A DNA stretch of 64,000 nucleotides, taken from positions 5,890,001-5,954,000 of the forward strand of contig NZ_CP045702.1 of the NCBI RefSeq assembly GCF_014216315.1, written 5' to 3'. Below the pieces are notes generated by a model, which worked only from the letters and a program-made list of their open reading frames with translations, made no database searches and was not told the origin of the DNA. Position 1 is the first letter of the stretch. Each line of letters starts with the position of its first letter. Positions 35,771 through 44,642 of the stretch are shown in pieces. A program made the translations under genes and the position numbers. This DNA is from Streptomyces finlayi (GTDB lineage: Bacteria > Actinomycetota > Actinomycetes > Streptomycetales > Streptomycetaceae).

Positions 35771-35911
35771 TCAGGTGCTGGCCGGGGCCGTCGGCTCCTG
35801 GCTGGCCTTGCGCCAGGGTGCCGCAGGGTCTCGGAGGGTGTCGAGCATGAGCTCGCACCAAGTGAGGGCGGCGTTAGCCGCGAGGTGGGCGTGGCGGGCG
35901 CCCAGTCCGGT
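35771..35911 (-). pseudogene. C-terminal gene fragment cut by the ISKra4 element
   Basis: The frame reads GLGARHAHLAANAALTWCEL, then MLDTLRDPAAPWRKASQEPT and a stop. It is open into the left end of the ISKra4 element, so it looks like the distal part of a gene interrupted by that element. The other half is not visible beyond 37583. Not recognised. Confidence 0.4.
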
Positions 35912-35913
35912 GG

Positions 35914-37583
35914 GGGGTGCGTTTCCGTCTGAGTGAGATTTGAACTGATGTTCGTGGCGTTCGGGTGGGTTGTTCAGGCTGCTGTGGCGTATTCGTGCTG
36001 GTAGTGGCTGGTGTGGTCGCGTTGGTGGGCGCGTTGGGCGTGGAAGTGCCAGTAGGCGTCGAAGTCGCCGTTGTCGATGACGGCGCGTAGGAGGAGGACG
36101 GCTTCGGCGCCGGTCAGGCTCCATCGGGCGCCGGTGATGTCGAGTCGGTCCTTGATCAGGTAGCGGCAGCAGCCCTCGATGACGCCGCTGGCGATGGGCC
36201 AGCCCATGGTCAGGGCGATGCGGTAGGCCAGGAACGGCTCCTTGGCCTCGATGTAGGCGATGGCGCGGTCCAGTCCGGGCAGTTGGGCGGGGCCGTCGTG
36301 GCGGCGGGTGCGGGCTTGGGCGCGGAGGTCGGCGACCACGCGGGCGCTGTGTCCTTGCAGGACGGTGCGGGCCAGGGCGTCGACGCAGGCCGCGCGGGCG
36401 GGCCCGGCGGGGTGGAGGTCCTCGGCTGCCTTCCACAAATATTCCAGCACGTGGATAAAGTCGACGACGATGTCGATTTTGACACGCGTGTGGCGGCTTC
36501 GCTTTGCAGGCAGTCGAGTTGGTGGTTCGCTCCGTCGACCAGGACGACCCAGCGGCGCTGGTGTCCGGGGTCGCGGGCGGTGGCCTGGTCGAACATGGCG
36601 GTGACCATCTGGGTGGTGGAGTGCTCCAGGGAGGCGTGGACCTCGCGGCCGGTGGCCCGGGGGCCGGGCTCGCGGTTGCGGCGCTGGTCGGCGGTGGCGG
36701 GCAGCACGTCGGCCGGCGGGGACGGCGTCGTAGACGGCGGTGACGGTGGCCATGCGCCGCTTGCCGGTGCGGGTCCGGGAACTGAGCTGCGCGGACGGCG
36801 GCTGCGGGCCGCTGCGGGCGGCCGCTGCCGCGCGGACCGGCTCGCGCAGGTCCTTCTCGATCATGTTGACACCCGTTGCGTCGCAGGTCAGGACCAGCAG
36901 ATCGCCGACGTCGGGACCTTGGCCGGCGCCGGGGGCGTCGAGCTGGGCCTGGTAAAAGTCGGGGATGTCGGCGGCGGCGCCTTCGCAGATCTCCATCAGC
37001 TGCCGGGTGCCGATCCGCTGGCCGGTGGTGCGCTCCAGGTTCAGCGCGGCCTGGCGCAGGGAGCCGCTGGCGGCCTCGTGCACCGCATGGCGCTGCAGGG
37101 GACGGGTGTAGGCCTGCGCGGGCAGCGACAGGACCGCGTCGGCGGGGTGCAGGTTCCCGGCCTTCAAGGCCCGGTAGGCGATCCGGGTCGTCTCGACGCG
37201 GCCCAGCGCGGAGACCATCAGCCGGCGGTGGCCGGGCTCGGCCCAGCACCGCACCACCTGGTCCGAACCCGTCACCCGGGGCAGGCGGACCTCGGTGGCG
37301 GCGCGGGAGTCGAGCTGGTCCTGCATCATGCGACGCAGCAACTCCCGGCCCTCGGTGGTGACGTAGTCCTCCAACGCTTCCGCGGTGCACGACATCATCA
37401 CCGGCCCGGACAAGTGTCCGACCATCTCATCCAAACGGGTGTAGGTGGCGGCGAACGGCTGGGCTTCGAGGCTGGGGCGGCGCATGCCACAAGCGTGCTG
37501 GGGCAGACCGTTGGTCAACAGGCACGGGCCGTTGCTACAGCGGAGGTTCGGGACCGTTTGGGCTGTCACACCCCGTACCGGTA
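35914..37583 (-). mobile_element. ISKra4-type insertion sequence
   Basis: The left end GGGGTGCGTTTCCGTCTGAG and the right end TACCGGTACGGGGTG (minus strand) share the GGGTGYG core and bracket the transposase frame. The palindrome TACCGGTA at 37576-37583 adjoins a further copy of the left end, so two elements appear to have been abutted here. A direct target duplication is not visible. Confidence 0.7.
35974..37569 (-). pseudogene. ISKra4-family transposase with two compensating frameshifts
   Basis: A 531-codon frame. The first 255 residues and the last 180 are ISKra4-like: DLLVLTCDATGVNM, then DIVVDFIHVLEYLWKAAEDL and GVIEGCCRYLIKDRLDITGA. Between about 36715 and 36490 the frame reads Arg/Pro-rich nonsense, while an adjacent frame supplies the expected segment (GPRATGREVHASLEHSTTQM, then RRWVVLVDGANHQLDCLQSE). 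So one indel near 36715 and an opposite one near 36490 scramble about 75 residues, including a catalytic Asp (VLVDGA). The product would be inactive. Confidence 0.8.
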
Positions 37584-37618
37584 GGGGTGCGTTTCCTTCT
37601 GAGTGAGATTTGAACTGG
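37584..37618. mobile_element. Third copy of the ISKra4-type left end
   Basis: GGGGTGCGTTTCCTTCTGAG followed by TGAGATTTGAACTG repeats the left ends at 31476 and 35914 in the same orientation, after which the sequence diverges (GGGGTTCGGGGTGTC). It marks either a related element that carries the coiled-coil gene at 37694 or a deleted copy. Confidence 0.65.
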
Positions 37619-37693
37619 GGTTCGGGGTGTCTGTGGGGGTGCCCGTCTCGTTGCGGTTGCTGGTTGGCCAGTTGACGTGAGAGGTGGGTTCGG

Positions 37694-38026
37694 ATGGGCT
37701 GCGACGAGGTGCTCCGGCTGTTGCGGGACCGGGAGGCGGCCTGCCGGGGGGAGGTCGAGCGGCTGCGCGGGGAGGCGGAGCGTATCGCTCAGCTCCTGGC
37801 GGAGTGTGAGGAGGACCTGGCGGCGGTCGCCACGGCGTCCAAGGTGGTCGGCGAGCTGCCGGCGCTCCACGCGCCGGTGCTGGCGGGCCCGGTGGGGCCT
37901 GTCGTGATCCCGTTGCCGCGCGCTGGGGTGTCGGCAGGGCGGGCCGGGGTGCGGGAGGCGGCGGCGGAGTTCACCGAGCAGGTAGTGGAGGTGCTGGCCC
38001 GGGCGCGCGGGCCGGTGCGCGGGTAG
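37694..38026 (+). CDS. Coiled-coil protein of the element-associated type
   Basis: A 110-aa protein. Residues 5-50 form a strong amphipathic coiled coil (LRLLRDREAACRGEVERLRG with heptad Leu and Arg/Glu), followed by a Pro/Val-rich linker and a second helix. It starts 76 bp after the ISKra4-type end. It may be an accessory protein of a mobile element; I do not recognise a named family. Confidence 0.5.
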   Translation: MGCDEVLRLLRDREAACRGEVERLRGEAERIAQLLAECEEDLAAVATASKVVGELPALHAPVLAGPVGPVVIPLPRAGVSAGRAGVREAAAEFTEQVVEVLARARGPVRG

Positions 38027-38107
38027 GGTTCCACCGGGTCTTCTTTCTAATCGGTCAGGCGGTTCAACCCGACCAACTAGGAGAAGGCCCTTTACCGTTA
38101 CACCAGT

Positions 38108-38245
38108 TCACCCTCGCGAGGACACCGCGGCCGGCGTGTTGACCGGCGCGAACAGGCCCCCTGGCGTCGCGACCGCCCGGCCATCGGCCACCGCTCGCTT
38201 CAGGTGGTGGCGCACCCGCTCGACATTGCGCGCCGTGCCCTCCAA
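38108..38245 (-). pseudogene. C-terminal stump of a winged-helix-like protein
   Basis: The minus strand reads LGLEGTARNVERVRHHLKRA, then VADGRAVATPGGLFAPVNTP and a stop. RVRHHLKRAVADGRAV resembles the recognition helix and wing of a small DNA-binding domain. It overlaps the start of the plus-strand gene at 38204, so one of the two ends is artificial. Confidence 0.35.
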
Positions 38246-38647
38246 TCCGAGCCACCCCGTGGACACGTCCCCGTCGCCGACTACTCCTGCGCAGCCGAAC
38301 CCCCTGCAGTACGCGAGGCGGAACGTCGGGCTCGTCACTACTCCGATGCCCGCCACTGGCACGTCGCCGGTGTCTGGTCCGACGACGACCCCACCGTGCC
38401 CCTCGACACCCGGTTGGGCTGGTCCGCCATCACGGGGGCCCTGTCGTCCGGCCTGGTCCGTGGAATCGTCGTCGCCGGAGCCACGCACGTCGCCGACGAC
38501 GCCGCCCAGTTCGCCGCGCTCGGCGTCCTCATCCGCGACCGTGGCGGATTCCTGACCGAGGCGACTAACAGCCCCTCCCGCCACACACCCGGTCAGCACG
38601 ACCGTCGCCGGATCCTCTTCGAGGCCGCGGCCGGCTGGACGCCATGA
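38204..38647 (+). CDS. Serine-recombinase-like N-terminal-domain protein
   Basis: A 147-aa protein from a GTG. Its layout (GHVPVADYS, AERRARHYSDARHWHVAGVW, DDDPTVPLDTRLGWSAITGA, RGIVVAGATHVADDAAQFAA, LGVLIRDRGGFL) follows the resolvase N-terminal fold: strand, helix, the D..RPGW-like segment and the helix after the second strand. The catalytic Ser of true recombinases is doubtful (YSCAAEP lacks the usual R-S spacing) and there is no C-terminal DNA-binding domain. It heads a small cluster with the next two genes. Confidence 0.55.
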   Translation: MVAHPLDIARRALQSEPPRGHVPVADYSCAAEPPAVREAERRARHYSDARHWHVAGVWSDDDPTVPLDTRLGWSAITGALSSGLVRGIVVAGATHVADDAAQFAALGVLIRDRGGFLTEATNSPSRHTPGQHDRRRILFEAAAGWTP

Positions 38648-38673
38648 GGGCGCCTCATCCCCGGAAGCGTCCA

Positions 38674-38883
38674 ATGAGCCGCGCACGTGCGGAGATCGGC
38701 GATCTTGTCCAGGACGGCACCGGACGGCAGGCGATCGTGACCGACATCAAGCAGGGGCGGACCTGGGTCCTGCGTCGACCGTCGGGCGGCACGGCGCACC
38801 AGTGGGAGACCCACGACCCCGACTCCCTTCACGTGCTGGAGACCCGCACGTCCCGGTTCGCACGCCAGCGAGACGAGCAATGA
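38674..38883 (+). CDS. Small conserved hypothetical protein
   Basis: A 69-aa protein, MSRARAEIGDLVQDGTGRQA followed by a predicted small beta barrel (VTDIKQGRTWVLRRPSGG). Its TGA overlaps the ATG of the GT8 gene (ATGA), so the two are translationally coupled. Function unknown. Confidence 0.6.
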   Translation: MSRARAEIGDLVQDGTGRQAIVTDIKQGRTWVLRRPSGGTAHQWETHDPDSLHVLETRTSRFARQRDEQ

Positions 38884-39325
38884 GCACCCCTACAGACGTC
38901 CCGTCCCTGCCTCTGGAAGGCGAACCCGCTGTGTACGCATTCGGCTTATGCCTCGACCAGCGCTACCTCGTGCCGGGCCTGGCCGCCATCACCGCCCTCG
39001 CCGACAGCCTCACTCCCCGAGCCCGCCGGGACGTGGCGCTGCGCGTCCTCACCCTCGACCTGACTTCGTCCGAGGCCGTGCTCCTCTCGCACCTGGGGCA
39101 CCGCGTCGGCTTCGGCTCGTTCGACCTGGCCCACCGCTCCCCGCTGCGTACGGCGCGGATGGCGGACTCCTCCTACATCAGCGTCGCCACCTACCTGCGG
39201 TTCGAGTTCACCGCCGCGTTTGTCCGACGGCCGTATCTGATCTACCTCGATGCCGACACTCTCGTGCGAGGCGACCTGAGCGCACCGCTGAACGACTTGC
39301 GCCTGGGTGACGTGGGCGCTGTACC
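38880..39325 (+). pseudogene. GT8-family glycosyltransferase, truncated
   Basis: About 148 N-terminal codons of a GT8 enzyme: AFGLCLDQRYLVPGLAAITA is the nucleotide-sugar binding start, and RRPYLIYLDADTLVRGDLSA holds the metal-binding DxD. At about 39325 the sequence switches to TnpB code in another frame, so the C-terminal acceptor half is missing. GT8 enzymes add sugars such as glucose or galactose to glycans or proteins. Confidence 0.8.
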
Positions 39326-39689
39326 GCGAACATCAACCACATCATCTCGAAGAAGATCGTCACCACCGCTGAACGCACCGGCCGCGGTATCGCCCTGGAA
39401 GACCTCACGGGCATCCGCGACCGGGCACGGCTCCGCAAGGACCAGCGGACACAACTGCATTCGTGGAGCTTCCACCAGCTCGGCTCCTTCCTTGAGTACA
39501 AGGCGCGCCGGGCCGGGGTGCCTCTGGTGTACGTCGATCCGGCGTACACCAGCCGGCAATGCTCCGCATGCGGACACATCGACCGGAAGAACCGAGTCGG
39601 TCAGGCAACGTTCGCGTGACAACATCGACCGCAAGGGCGAAGCTGTGTGGACAGCGGGGCGTGAGTCACGCGTCCCAGCCACCCCATAG
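39326..39689 (+). pseudogene. TnpB (IS200/IS605 OrfB) C-terminal relic
   Basis: The frame reads NHIISKKIVTTAERTGRGIA, LEDLTGIRDR with the catalytic Glu of the RuvC-like site, then VYVDPAYTSRQCSACGHIDR with the first half of the zinc ribbon. After QATFA comes TGA; the next frame continues NIDRKGEAVWTAGRESRVPA, the usual TnpB terminus. So the second CxxC pair and flanking residues (including the third catalytic Asp) were deleted and the frame shifted. The N-terminal half is also gone. Confidence 0.85.
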
Positions 39690-39740
39690 GTGGTCCGGAC
39701 GGAGGAGGCCACACCACAGCCAGTGGCGCCCCACCTCCAA

Positions 39741-39771
39741 GCCCGGTCCTTCAGAGCCGGGTCAAGTTGAC
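39741..39771 (+). ncRNA. IS605-type right-end hairpin / omega-RNA 3' part
   Basis: GCCCGGTCCTTCAGAGCCGG followed by GTCAAGTTGAC forms a short CCCGG/CCGGG hairpin 52 bp after the TnpB frame, the position where the right end and guide-RNA scaffold of IS605-type elements lie. With tnpB broken, no active guide complex is expected from this locus. Confidence 0.55.
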
Positions 39772-39859
39772 GCTGGGTGCTCCCTTCTGACGATCGCGTG
39801 GTCGACCCGACATAGACGATCGCGGAGCGCCCATCGGCATTCCCGAAAGGCTCCGCTTC

Positions 39860-40651
39860 ATGTCGGTATCCGCGTCACCGCTTTCCCTCTCTTCGGTCGT
39901 CACCACCCTCCGCGCCGCAGGCTGTGTCTTCGCCGAGGACGAGGCCGCACTCCTCCTCGCCACCGCCGGAACCCCGGCCGAACTGGCTGCCATGGTGGAG
40001 CGCCGCGTCGCCGGCCTTCCCCTCGAACACGTCCTGGGCTGGGCCGAGTTCTGCGGGCTGCGCGTCCACGTCGGCCCCGGTGTCTTCGTCCCCCGCCGCC
40101 GCACCGAGTTCCTCGTCCAGCAGGCCGTGGGACTCACCCCGATCCCGTCCGTCGTCGTCGACCTCTGCTGCGGATCGGGAGCGCTCGGAGCGGCTCTGGC
40201 AGCGGCACTGGAGGGCGTCGAACTGCACGCCACCGACGTCGAACCGGCGGCCGTACGGTACGCCCGGCGCAATGTCGGCGGCCTCGGAAAGGTCTACGAG
40301 GGCGACCTCTTCGCGCCCCTGCCGGACTCCCTGCGCGGACGCGTCGACGTCCTGCTCGCGAACGTGCCGTACGTACCGACCGGCGATGTCGAACTGCTGC
40401 CCGCCGAAGCACGCATCCACGAACCGCGCGTCGCCCTCGACGGCGGCGGTGACGGACTCGACGTGATGCGCCGCGTGGCCGCCGAGGCACCGCGGTGGCT
40501 GGCGCCGGGCGGCAGCCTGCTCGTGGAGACGAGCGAGCGGCAGGCGGCGCGGGCGGAGGAGGCGGTGGGCAGCGGCGGGCTCATCCCGCGCGTGATGACC
40601 TCGGACGAGCTGTACGCCACCGTCGTCATCGGCACCAGGCCGGTGGACTAG
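39860..40651 (+). CDS. Putative protein N5-glutamine methyltransferase (PrmC/HemK-like)
   Basis: A 263-aa SAM-dependent methyltransferase. An N-terminal helical domain precedes the AdoMet-binding motif VVVDLCCGSGALGAALAAAL (about 100) and the acidic loop HATDVEP. The substrate-binding motif reads ANVPY where PrmC has NPPY, as in a group of actinobacterial stand-alone homologues. The target could be a release factor or another protein Gln; the second position change makes this uncertain. GEHVLGWAEFCG-like residues before the domain match the family PLEHVLG. Confidence 0.85.
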   Translation: MSVSASPLSLSSVVTTLRAAGCVFAEDEAALLLATAGTPAELAAMVERRVAGLPLEHVLGWAEFCGLRVHVGPGVFVPRRRTEFLVQQAVGLTPIPSVVVDLCCGSGALGAALAAALEGVELHATDVEPAAVRYARRNVGGLGKVYEGDLFAPLPDSLRGRVDVLLANVPYVPTGDVELLPAEARIHEPRVALDGGGDGLDVMRRVAAEAPRWLAPGGSLLVETSERQAARAEEAVGSGGLIPRVMTSDELYATVVIGTRPVD

Positions 40652-40900
40652 TACTGCAACCACATGTGGGGGTCTTGGCCCCGTCGTTGGTAGTGCAGCG
40701 GCGGGCTCGGGCTTGGCTGCGGCGGCGGAAGTGTGACCAGCGGAGACGGTGCTCGTTGGGTTGGCAGTGGGGCGTGAGGACGACGTGCCCGATCATCCGG
40801 CGGATCTCGGGGACGCTGAGGGGTATGAGGTGCGGGCGAGCGCCCAGTGCCCGAATCCGCCCTCCCAGGTGGGCCGGACCGCGACGCGGGCCCAGTGGCA
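40652..40900 (-). pseudogene. IS701-like transposase C-terminal stump
   Basis: The minus strand reads PHLIPLSVPEIRRMIGHVVL, then HRLRWSHFRRRSQARARRC, the typical end of IS701/IS4-type DDE transposases in Streptomyces. Farther upstream (to about 41060) similar pieces such as CHWARVAVRPTWEGGFGHWA appear in other frames. It has no catalytic core. The remainder of the 711-bp stretch to 41362 shows no intact gene. Confidence 0.5.
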
Positions 40901-41362
40901 GATCCGCTGGCCGTGGCCGCCGGCACCCTGCACGCTGTGTCGCCCGTCCGGCCGGTCGATGCCGCGCGCCCGGCCCACCGCGACGTCCTGGTCACGACCT
41001 TCACACCCGGCTGACCGGGCCTGTCCCGCCGGTGGGGGTCCTTGCCCGGCGGCACCTTGGTGATGCCGGCGCCGAGGACATCGGCCAGCCGCGCTCGACT
41101 GCGAGGAGGTGCCGCCCGCTACCAAATCCACCGGGACCGGCCCCTCGAGGGACTGCGGCGCACGAAAGTCGAGCCCGTCGAGAGCACCGGATGGGAGCGG
41201 GGGCATGACCAGCGCCGCTGGTCCGGGCGGTCTGTGCGGTCCAGATGGTTCGAACAGGTGTCAGGCCACGTGCGTCGGCCCGGGAGGGCGGGCCGGAATC
41301 GGAGGCCGGTTACGGTCGGTCATCGAGCGGTCGGCGCCGGCCGACGTACAGGAGGTGCTGCT

Positions 41363-42895
41363 GTGTCGACTACGGAGCCGCGATCCACCATCGCGATGCT
41401 CCCGATCATCTCGGGACTCTCCCTGGCTTTCACGATCACGGCCGTCGACCCGCTGGTCCTCAGCCTGAACATGCCGCAGGTCAGTCGGGCGCTCCAAGTG
41501 CCGCCCGACATCGTCGGGTTCCTGGGAGGCGCGGCTACGCTGGTCGTGGCCGCCGCCGTGCTCGCCGTGGGCAGTCTCGGCGACGCCTTCGGGCTCAAGC
41601 GGATGCTGATGCTGGGGCTGGTCGGTGACATCCTCGTCAACCTGCTGTCGGCGCTCTCCCCCGGCTACACGTACCTGCTGGTGATGCGCCTCCTCGACGG
41701 CCTGGCCCTGGCCGCGGTCCTGGGAGTGTCACTGGCCCTGCTCAAGGTGTCGGTGCCGGCGGAGAGGCGGCCGGCAGCCATCGGCATCTTCATGGCCATC
41801 GAGATGCTGCTGTGCGGGGTCACCCCCGCGCTCGGGGGCTGGGTGGTGGACACCGTTGGCTGGCGGTGGCTCTTCCTGCTCGCACCACTGCTGTCGCTGA
41901 TCGCACTCGGGCTGACGGCCCGGTACGTCGCCGAGCCCCCCACCCTGCAGCGCCGACGAGTCGACATCGTCGGCGTCAGCCTCGTCGGCCTTACCCTGCT
42001 GACCCTCGTGCACGGCATCGCCGAGGCGCAGAACGGGATCTCCCAGCTCCAGGCATGGCTGCCGCTGGTGATCAGTTCGGTCGCCGGCGTGCTGTTCGTG
42101 CTCCGTGAGCGCCGGACACCGGATCCGGTCCTCGACCTGTCGCTGTTCCGCAGCAGCCCGTTCACCGTGGCGGCGCTGGCCAGCCTGACGCTGAACTTCA
42201 TCGTCGCGGGCTTCAGTTTCGCACTGGGGCAGTTCGGCAGTGTGATCATGTCGCTGCCACAGAGCACGATCGGCCTGCTGTATCTGCCAGGCACACTGGC
42301 GATTTCCGGCGCCGTCATCCTCGCCGGAAGCCTGATCGGGAAGTACACACCCCGGCCCGTGCTCATCACCGGCCTGCTGGTGCTGGTTGCGGGCGGGCTG
42401 CTGATGGCGGCCACCGCCAAGCCGACGATGCCACTGTGGATTCTCGTACTGGCCACCTGGCTCACCAACCTCGGATCGCTGGTGGCCTCCGCCGCGGTGG
42501 CCGAGACCATCCTCTCGCACGCCCCGCCCGGGAAGTCCGGCGCCGTGGCCTCCGTCCAGCCGGCGTTCGGAATGACCGGCTACGCACTCGGCCCCGCCGT
42601 CTACCTCCTGCTTCTCAACTTCTTCTTCCAACGGCAGTGGCTCAACGACGCCGAGGAGCGTGGAGTGTCGGCGACCGAGGCCGATCAGGCCGTGGACGCC
42701 ACCCGAAGCGCGATGGCGCACAGTCCGGGCACCACCGGATACGACCCGGGCCTGCTCCGGCAGTCCGGACTGGACCTCGGGCTGGACTTCACCAACGGTC
42801 TGAGGCTCACCATGCTGGTCGTGAGCCTCCTGCCCCTCGCCCTGGCTGTGGCGGCGTACCTGCTCATTCCCCGCCGGCCGCGGCCCACGCGGTAG
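41363..42895 (+). CDS. MFS multidrug efflux transporter (DHA2, 14 TM)
   Basis: A 510-aa transporter from a GTG with a perfect AGGAGG-type ribosome site. Fourteen hydrophobic helices and motif GSLGDAFGLKRMLMLG (motif A) and VASVQPAFGMTGYALG place it in the QacA/SmvA-like DHA2 group, drug:H+ antiporters. A hydrophilic loop before the last helix (ERGVSATEADQAVDATRSAM) is characteristic. It lies inside the accessory island and may be a resistance cargo gene. Confidence 0.87.
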   Translation: MSTTEPRSTIAMLPIISGLSLAFTITAVDPLVLSLNMPQVSRALQVPPDIVGFLGGAATLVVAAAVLAVGSLGDAFGLKRMLMLGLVGDILVNLLSALSPGYTYLLVMRLLDGLALAAVLGVSLALLKVSVPAERRPAAIGIFMAIEMLLCGVTPALGGWVVDTVGWRWLFLLAPLLSLIALGLTARYVAEPPTLQRRRVDIVGVSLVGLTLLTLVHGIAEAQNGISQLQAWLPLVISSVAGVLFVLRERRTPDPVLDLSLFRSSPFTVAALASLTLNFIVAGFSFALGQFGSVIMSLPQSTIGLLYLPGTLAISGAVILAGSLIGKYTPRPVLITGLLVLVAGGLLMAATAKPTMPLWILVLATWLTNLGSLVASAAVAETILSHAPPGKSGAVASVQPAFGMTGYALGPAVYLLLLNFFFQRQWLNDAEERGVSATEADQAVDATRSAMAHSPGTTGYDPGLLRQSGLDLGLDFTNGLRLTMLVVSLLPLALAVAAYLLIPRRPRPTR

Positions 42896-43107
42896 GAAGC
42901 CGTCCGGGCCGGTCCGACCGGCCACCAGGAGGCCGTGGCCACCGGGCCACCCGGCCACAGACGGCGCGCAGAAGTTCGAAGGGATGGACGCGACGCTCGT
43001 GACAAGCCTTGGCTGTCCCGCAGGGCTGCACAGTCGGACGCGGCGGGTCAGTATGGAAGGGAAGGCACGTTCCCGAGTGGAGGCTCTCATGGCTGATACC
43101 GAAACGT

Positions 43108-44642
43108 CAACGCCGTTGCGTTTGGGTTTTGAGTCGCAGGTCAAGCCCTGTTGAATGACGCAACGGGACGTCCTGATAGATCAGCTTGTGTCGAGCAAGA
43201 AGATCATCGGGAGTCCCGTTGCAGGAGAAGTCTGTCATCACGCGCACGGTCGAGGCGGCCGGGGGTGTGTACGCGCCCGGCCACTTGGGCGAGCTGACCC
43301 AGATCGTGGACTTCGTACTGGTGGACGCGGTGATCGATGAGACAGGGTCACGTGAGAAGCGGCTGCGGCTGCTGCCGTCCCGGGTGGTGGTCTATTTCGT
43401 CCTCGCGCTGGCCCTGTTCGAGGACTGTTCCTATCGGGGCGTGTGGGGCAAGCTGACGGCGGGGCTGGAGGGACTGCCGTTGGTGCGTCCGGCGGTCTCC
43501 TCGCTGTCCCGGGCCCGACGGCGGATAGGAGCGGCACCGCTGCGGCGGCTGTTCGAGATCCTCGCCGGACCCGTCGCCCACCTCGGGCAGGCCGGCTCGT
43601 TCTATCGGGGGCTTCGGACCGTGGCCGTGGACGGCACCTTGCTGCACGTGCCCGATGAGGAGGCGCTCACCTGGCGCTATCCCAAGCGGGCGGGCGAGAG
43701 CGTGGAGTTCGGCTACCCGCTGCTACGACTCGTGGTCCTGGTCGAGTGTGGCACCCGTGCCGTGCTGGCCGCCGCGTTCGGCCCCGAGAGTGACGGCGAA
43801 CTCACCTACGCGGGACGCCTGTTGAGTGTGCTGGACCGCACGATGCTCCTGCTGGCCGATGCCGGCTTCGACGCGAACGAGTTCGCCCGGGACGTCCAGG
43901 CCACCGGCGCCCAGTTCCTGGTGCGCTCCTCCGCCCGCCGCATACCCACCCCCTTCCGGCACCTGGACGACGGCTCCTACCTGGCCCGGATCGGCTACGG
44001 CGTCCTGCCCGTCATGCTGACCGTCCGCGTCATCGAGGCGTCCGTCACCGTGACCCTGGCCGATGGCACCGTCCGCACCGAGCAGTGGCGCCTGCTCACC
44101 ACTCTCCTCGACCCGGCCGCCCACCCAGCTGCCAGGCTCGTGGATCTCTACCACGAGCGGTGGCAGTCGGAGACGACGTACTTCTCGATCAAGGCAACGA
44201 TGCTGGACGGCCGTGTCCTGCGCTCCCGCAGCCTGACCGGCCTCGACCAGGAGGTCTACGCCCTGCTCACCACCTACCAGGCCCTGATCCGTGCCGCTTC
44301 CGACACCGCCTGCACCCGGCCCGGCCTGGACATGGACCGCATCAGCTTCACCGTCCTGCAGACCACCGCCGGCGACACCGTGACCACCGCGACCGCGATC
44401 CTGCCCCCGACGGGACCCGCCGACCTCGTCGGCACCATCGGCCGGGCCGTCCTCGACGCCCTGCACCCCGCCCGCCACCGGCACCGCGTCAAGGCCCGCA
44501 CCCGAAAGAACCCCACCAGCAAGTACGGCCCGAACGCCGGACAACACCCCACGACCAGCCAGAACTACACCGTCCACACCACTGTCACGTTCTTCGAGCA
44601 CGGACTTGCGAGCCGCTCGCGGACGTAAACGCAACGGTGTTG
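43108..44642 (+). mobile_element. IS4-family insertion sequence, complete
   Basis: A 1535-bp element with 16-bp terminal inverted repeats, CAACGCCGTTGCGTTT at the left and AAACGCAACGGTGTTG at the right (15 of 16 matching). It is flanked by a perfect 10-bp target duplication ACCGAAACGT (43098-43107 and 44643-44652). One intact transposase frame fills it. Confidence 0.93.
43186..44628 (+). CDS. IS4-family transposase
   Basis: Up to 480 aa; a TTG at 43186 or a later TTG near 43219 may be the true start. DDE residues: the first Asp in RTVAVDGTLLH, the second in LLADAGFDANEF, and the Glu of the YREK-type motif in YHERWQSETTYFSIK. The N-terminal domain (APGHLGELTQIVDFVLVDAV) is typical of one Streptomyces IS4 group. 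The frame is uninterrupted and the ends are intact, so this copy could be active. The stop TAA lies in the right inverted repeat. Confidence 0.9.
   Translation: MCRARRSSGVPLQEKSVITRTVEAAGGVYAPGHLGELTQIVDFVLVDAVIDETGSREKRLRLLPSRVVVYFVLALALFEDCSYRGVWGKLTAGLEGLPLVRPAVSSLSRARRRIGAAPLRRLFEILAGPVAHLGQAGSFYRGLRTVAVDGTLLHVPDEEALTWRYPKRAGESVEFGYPLLRLVVLVECGTRAVLAAAFGPESDGELTYAGRLLSVLDRTMLLLADAGFDANEFARDVQATGAQFLVRSSARRIPTPFRHLDDGSYLARIGYGVLPVMLTVRVIEASVTVTLADGTVRTEQWRLLTTLLDPAAHPAARLVDLYHERWQSETTYFSIKATMLDGRVLRSRSLTGLDQEVYALLTTYQALIRAASDTACTRPGLDMDRISFTVLQTTAGDTVTTATAILPPTGPADLVGTIGRAVLDALHPARHRHRVKARTRKNPTSKYGPNAGQHPTTSQNYTVHTTVTFFEHGLASRSRT

Noticed and set aside
37694..38026. Calling the coiled-coil gene a transposase
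   Set aside because: It lacks any DDE, HUH or serine-recombinase motif; only its position near an IS end suggests a mobile link.
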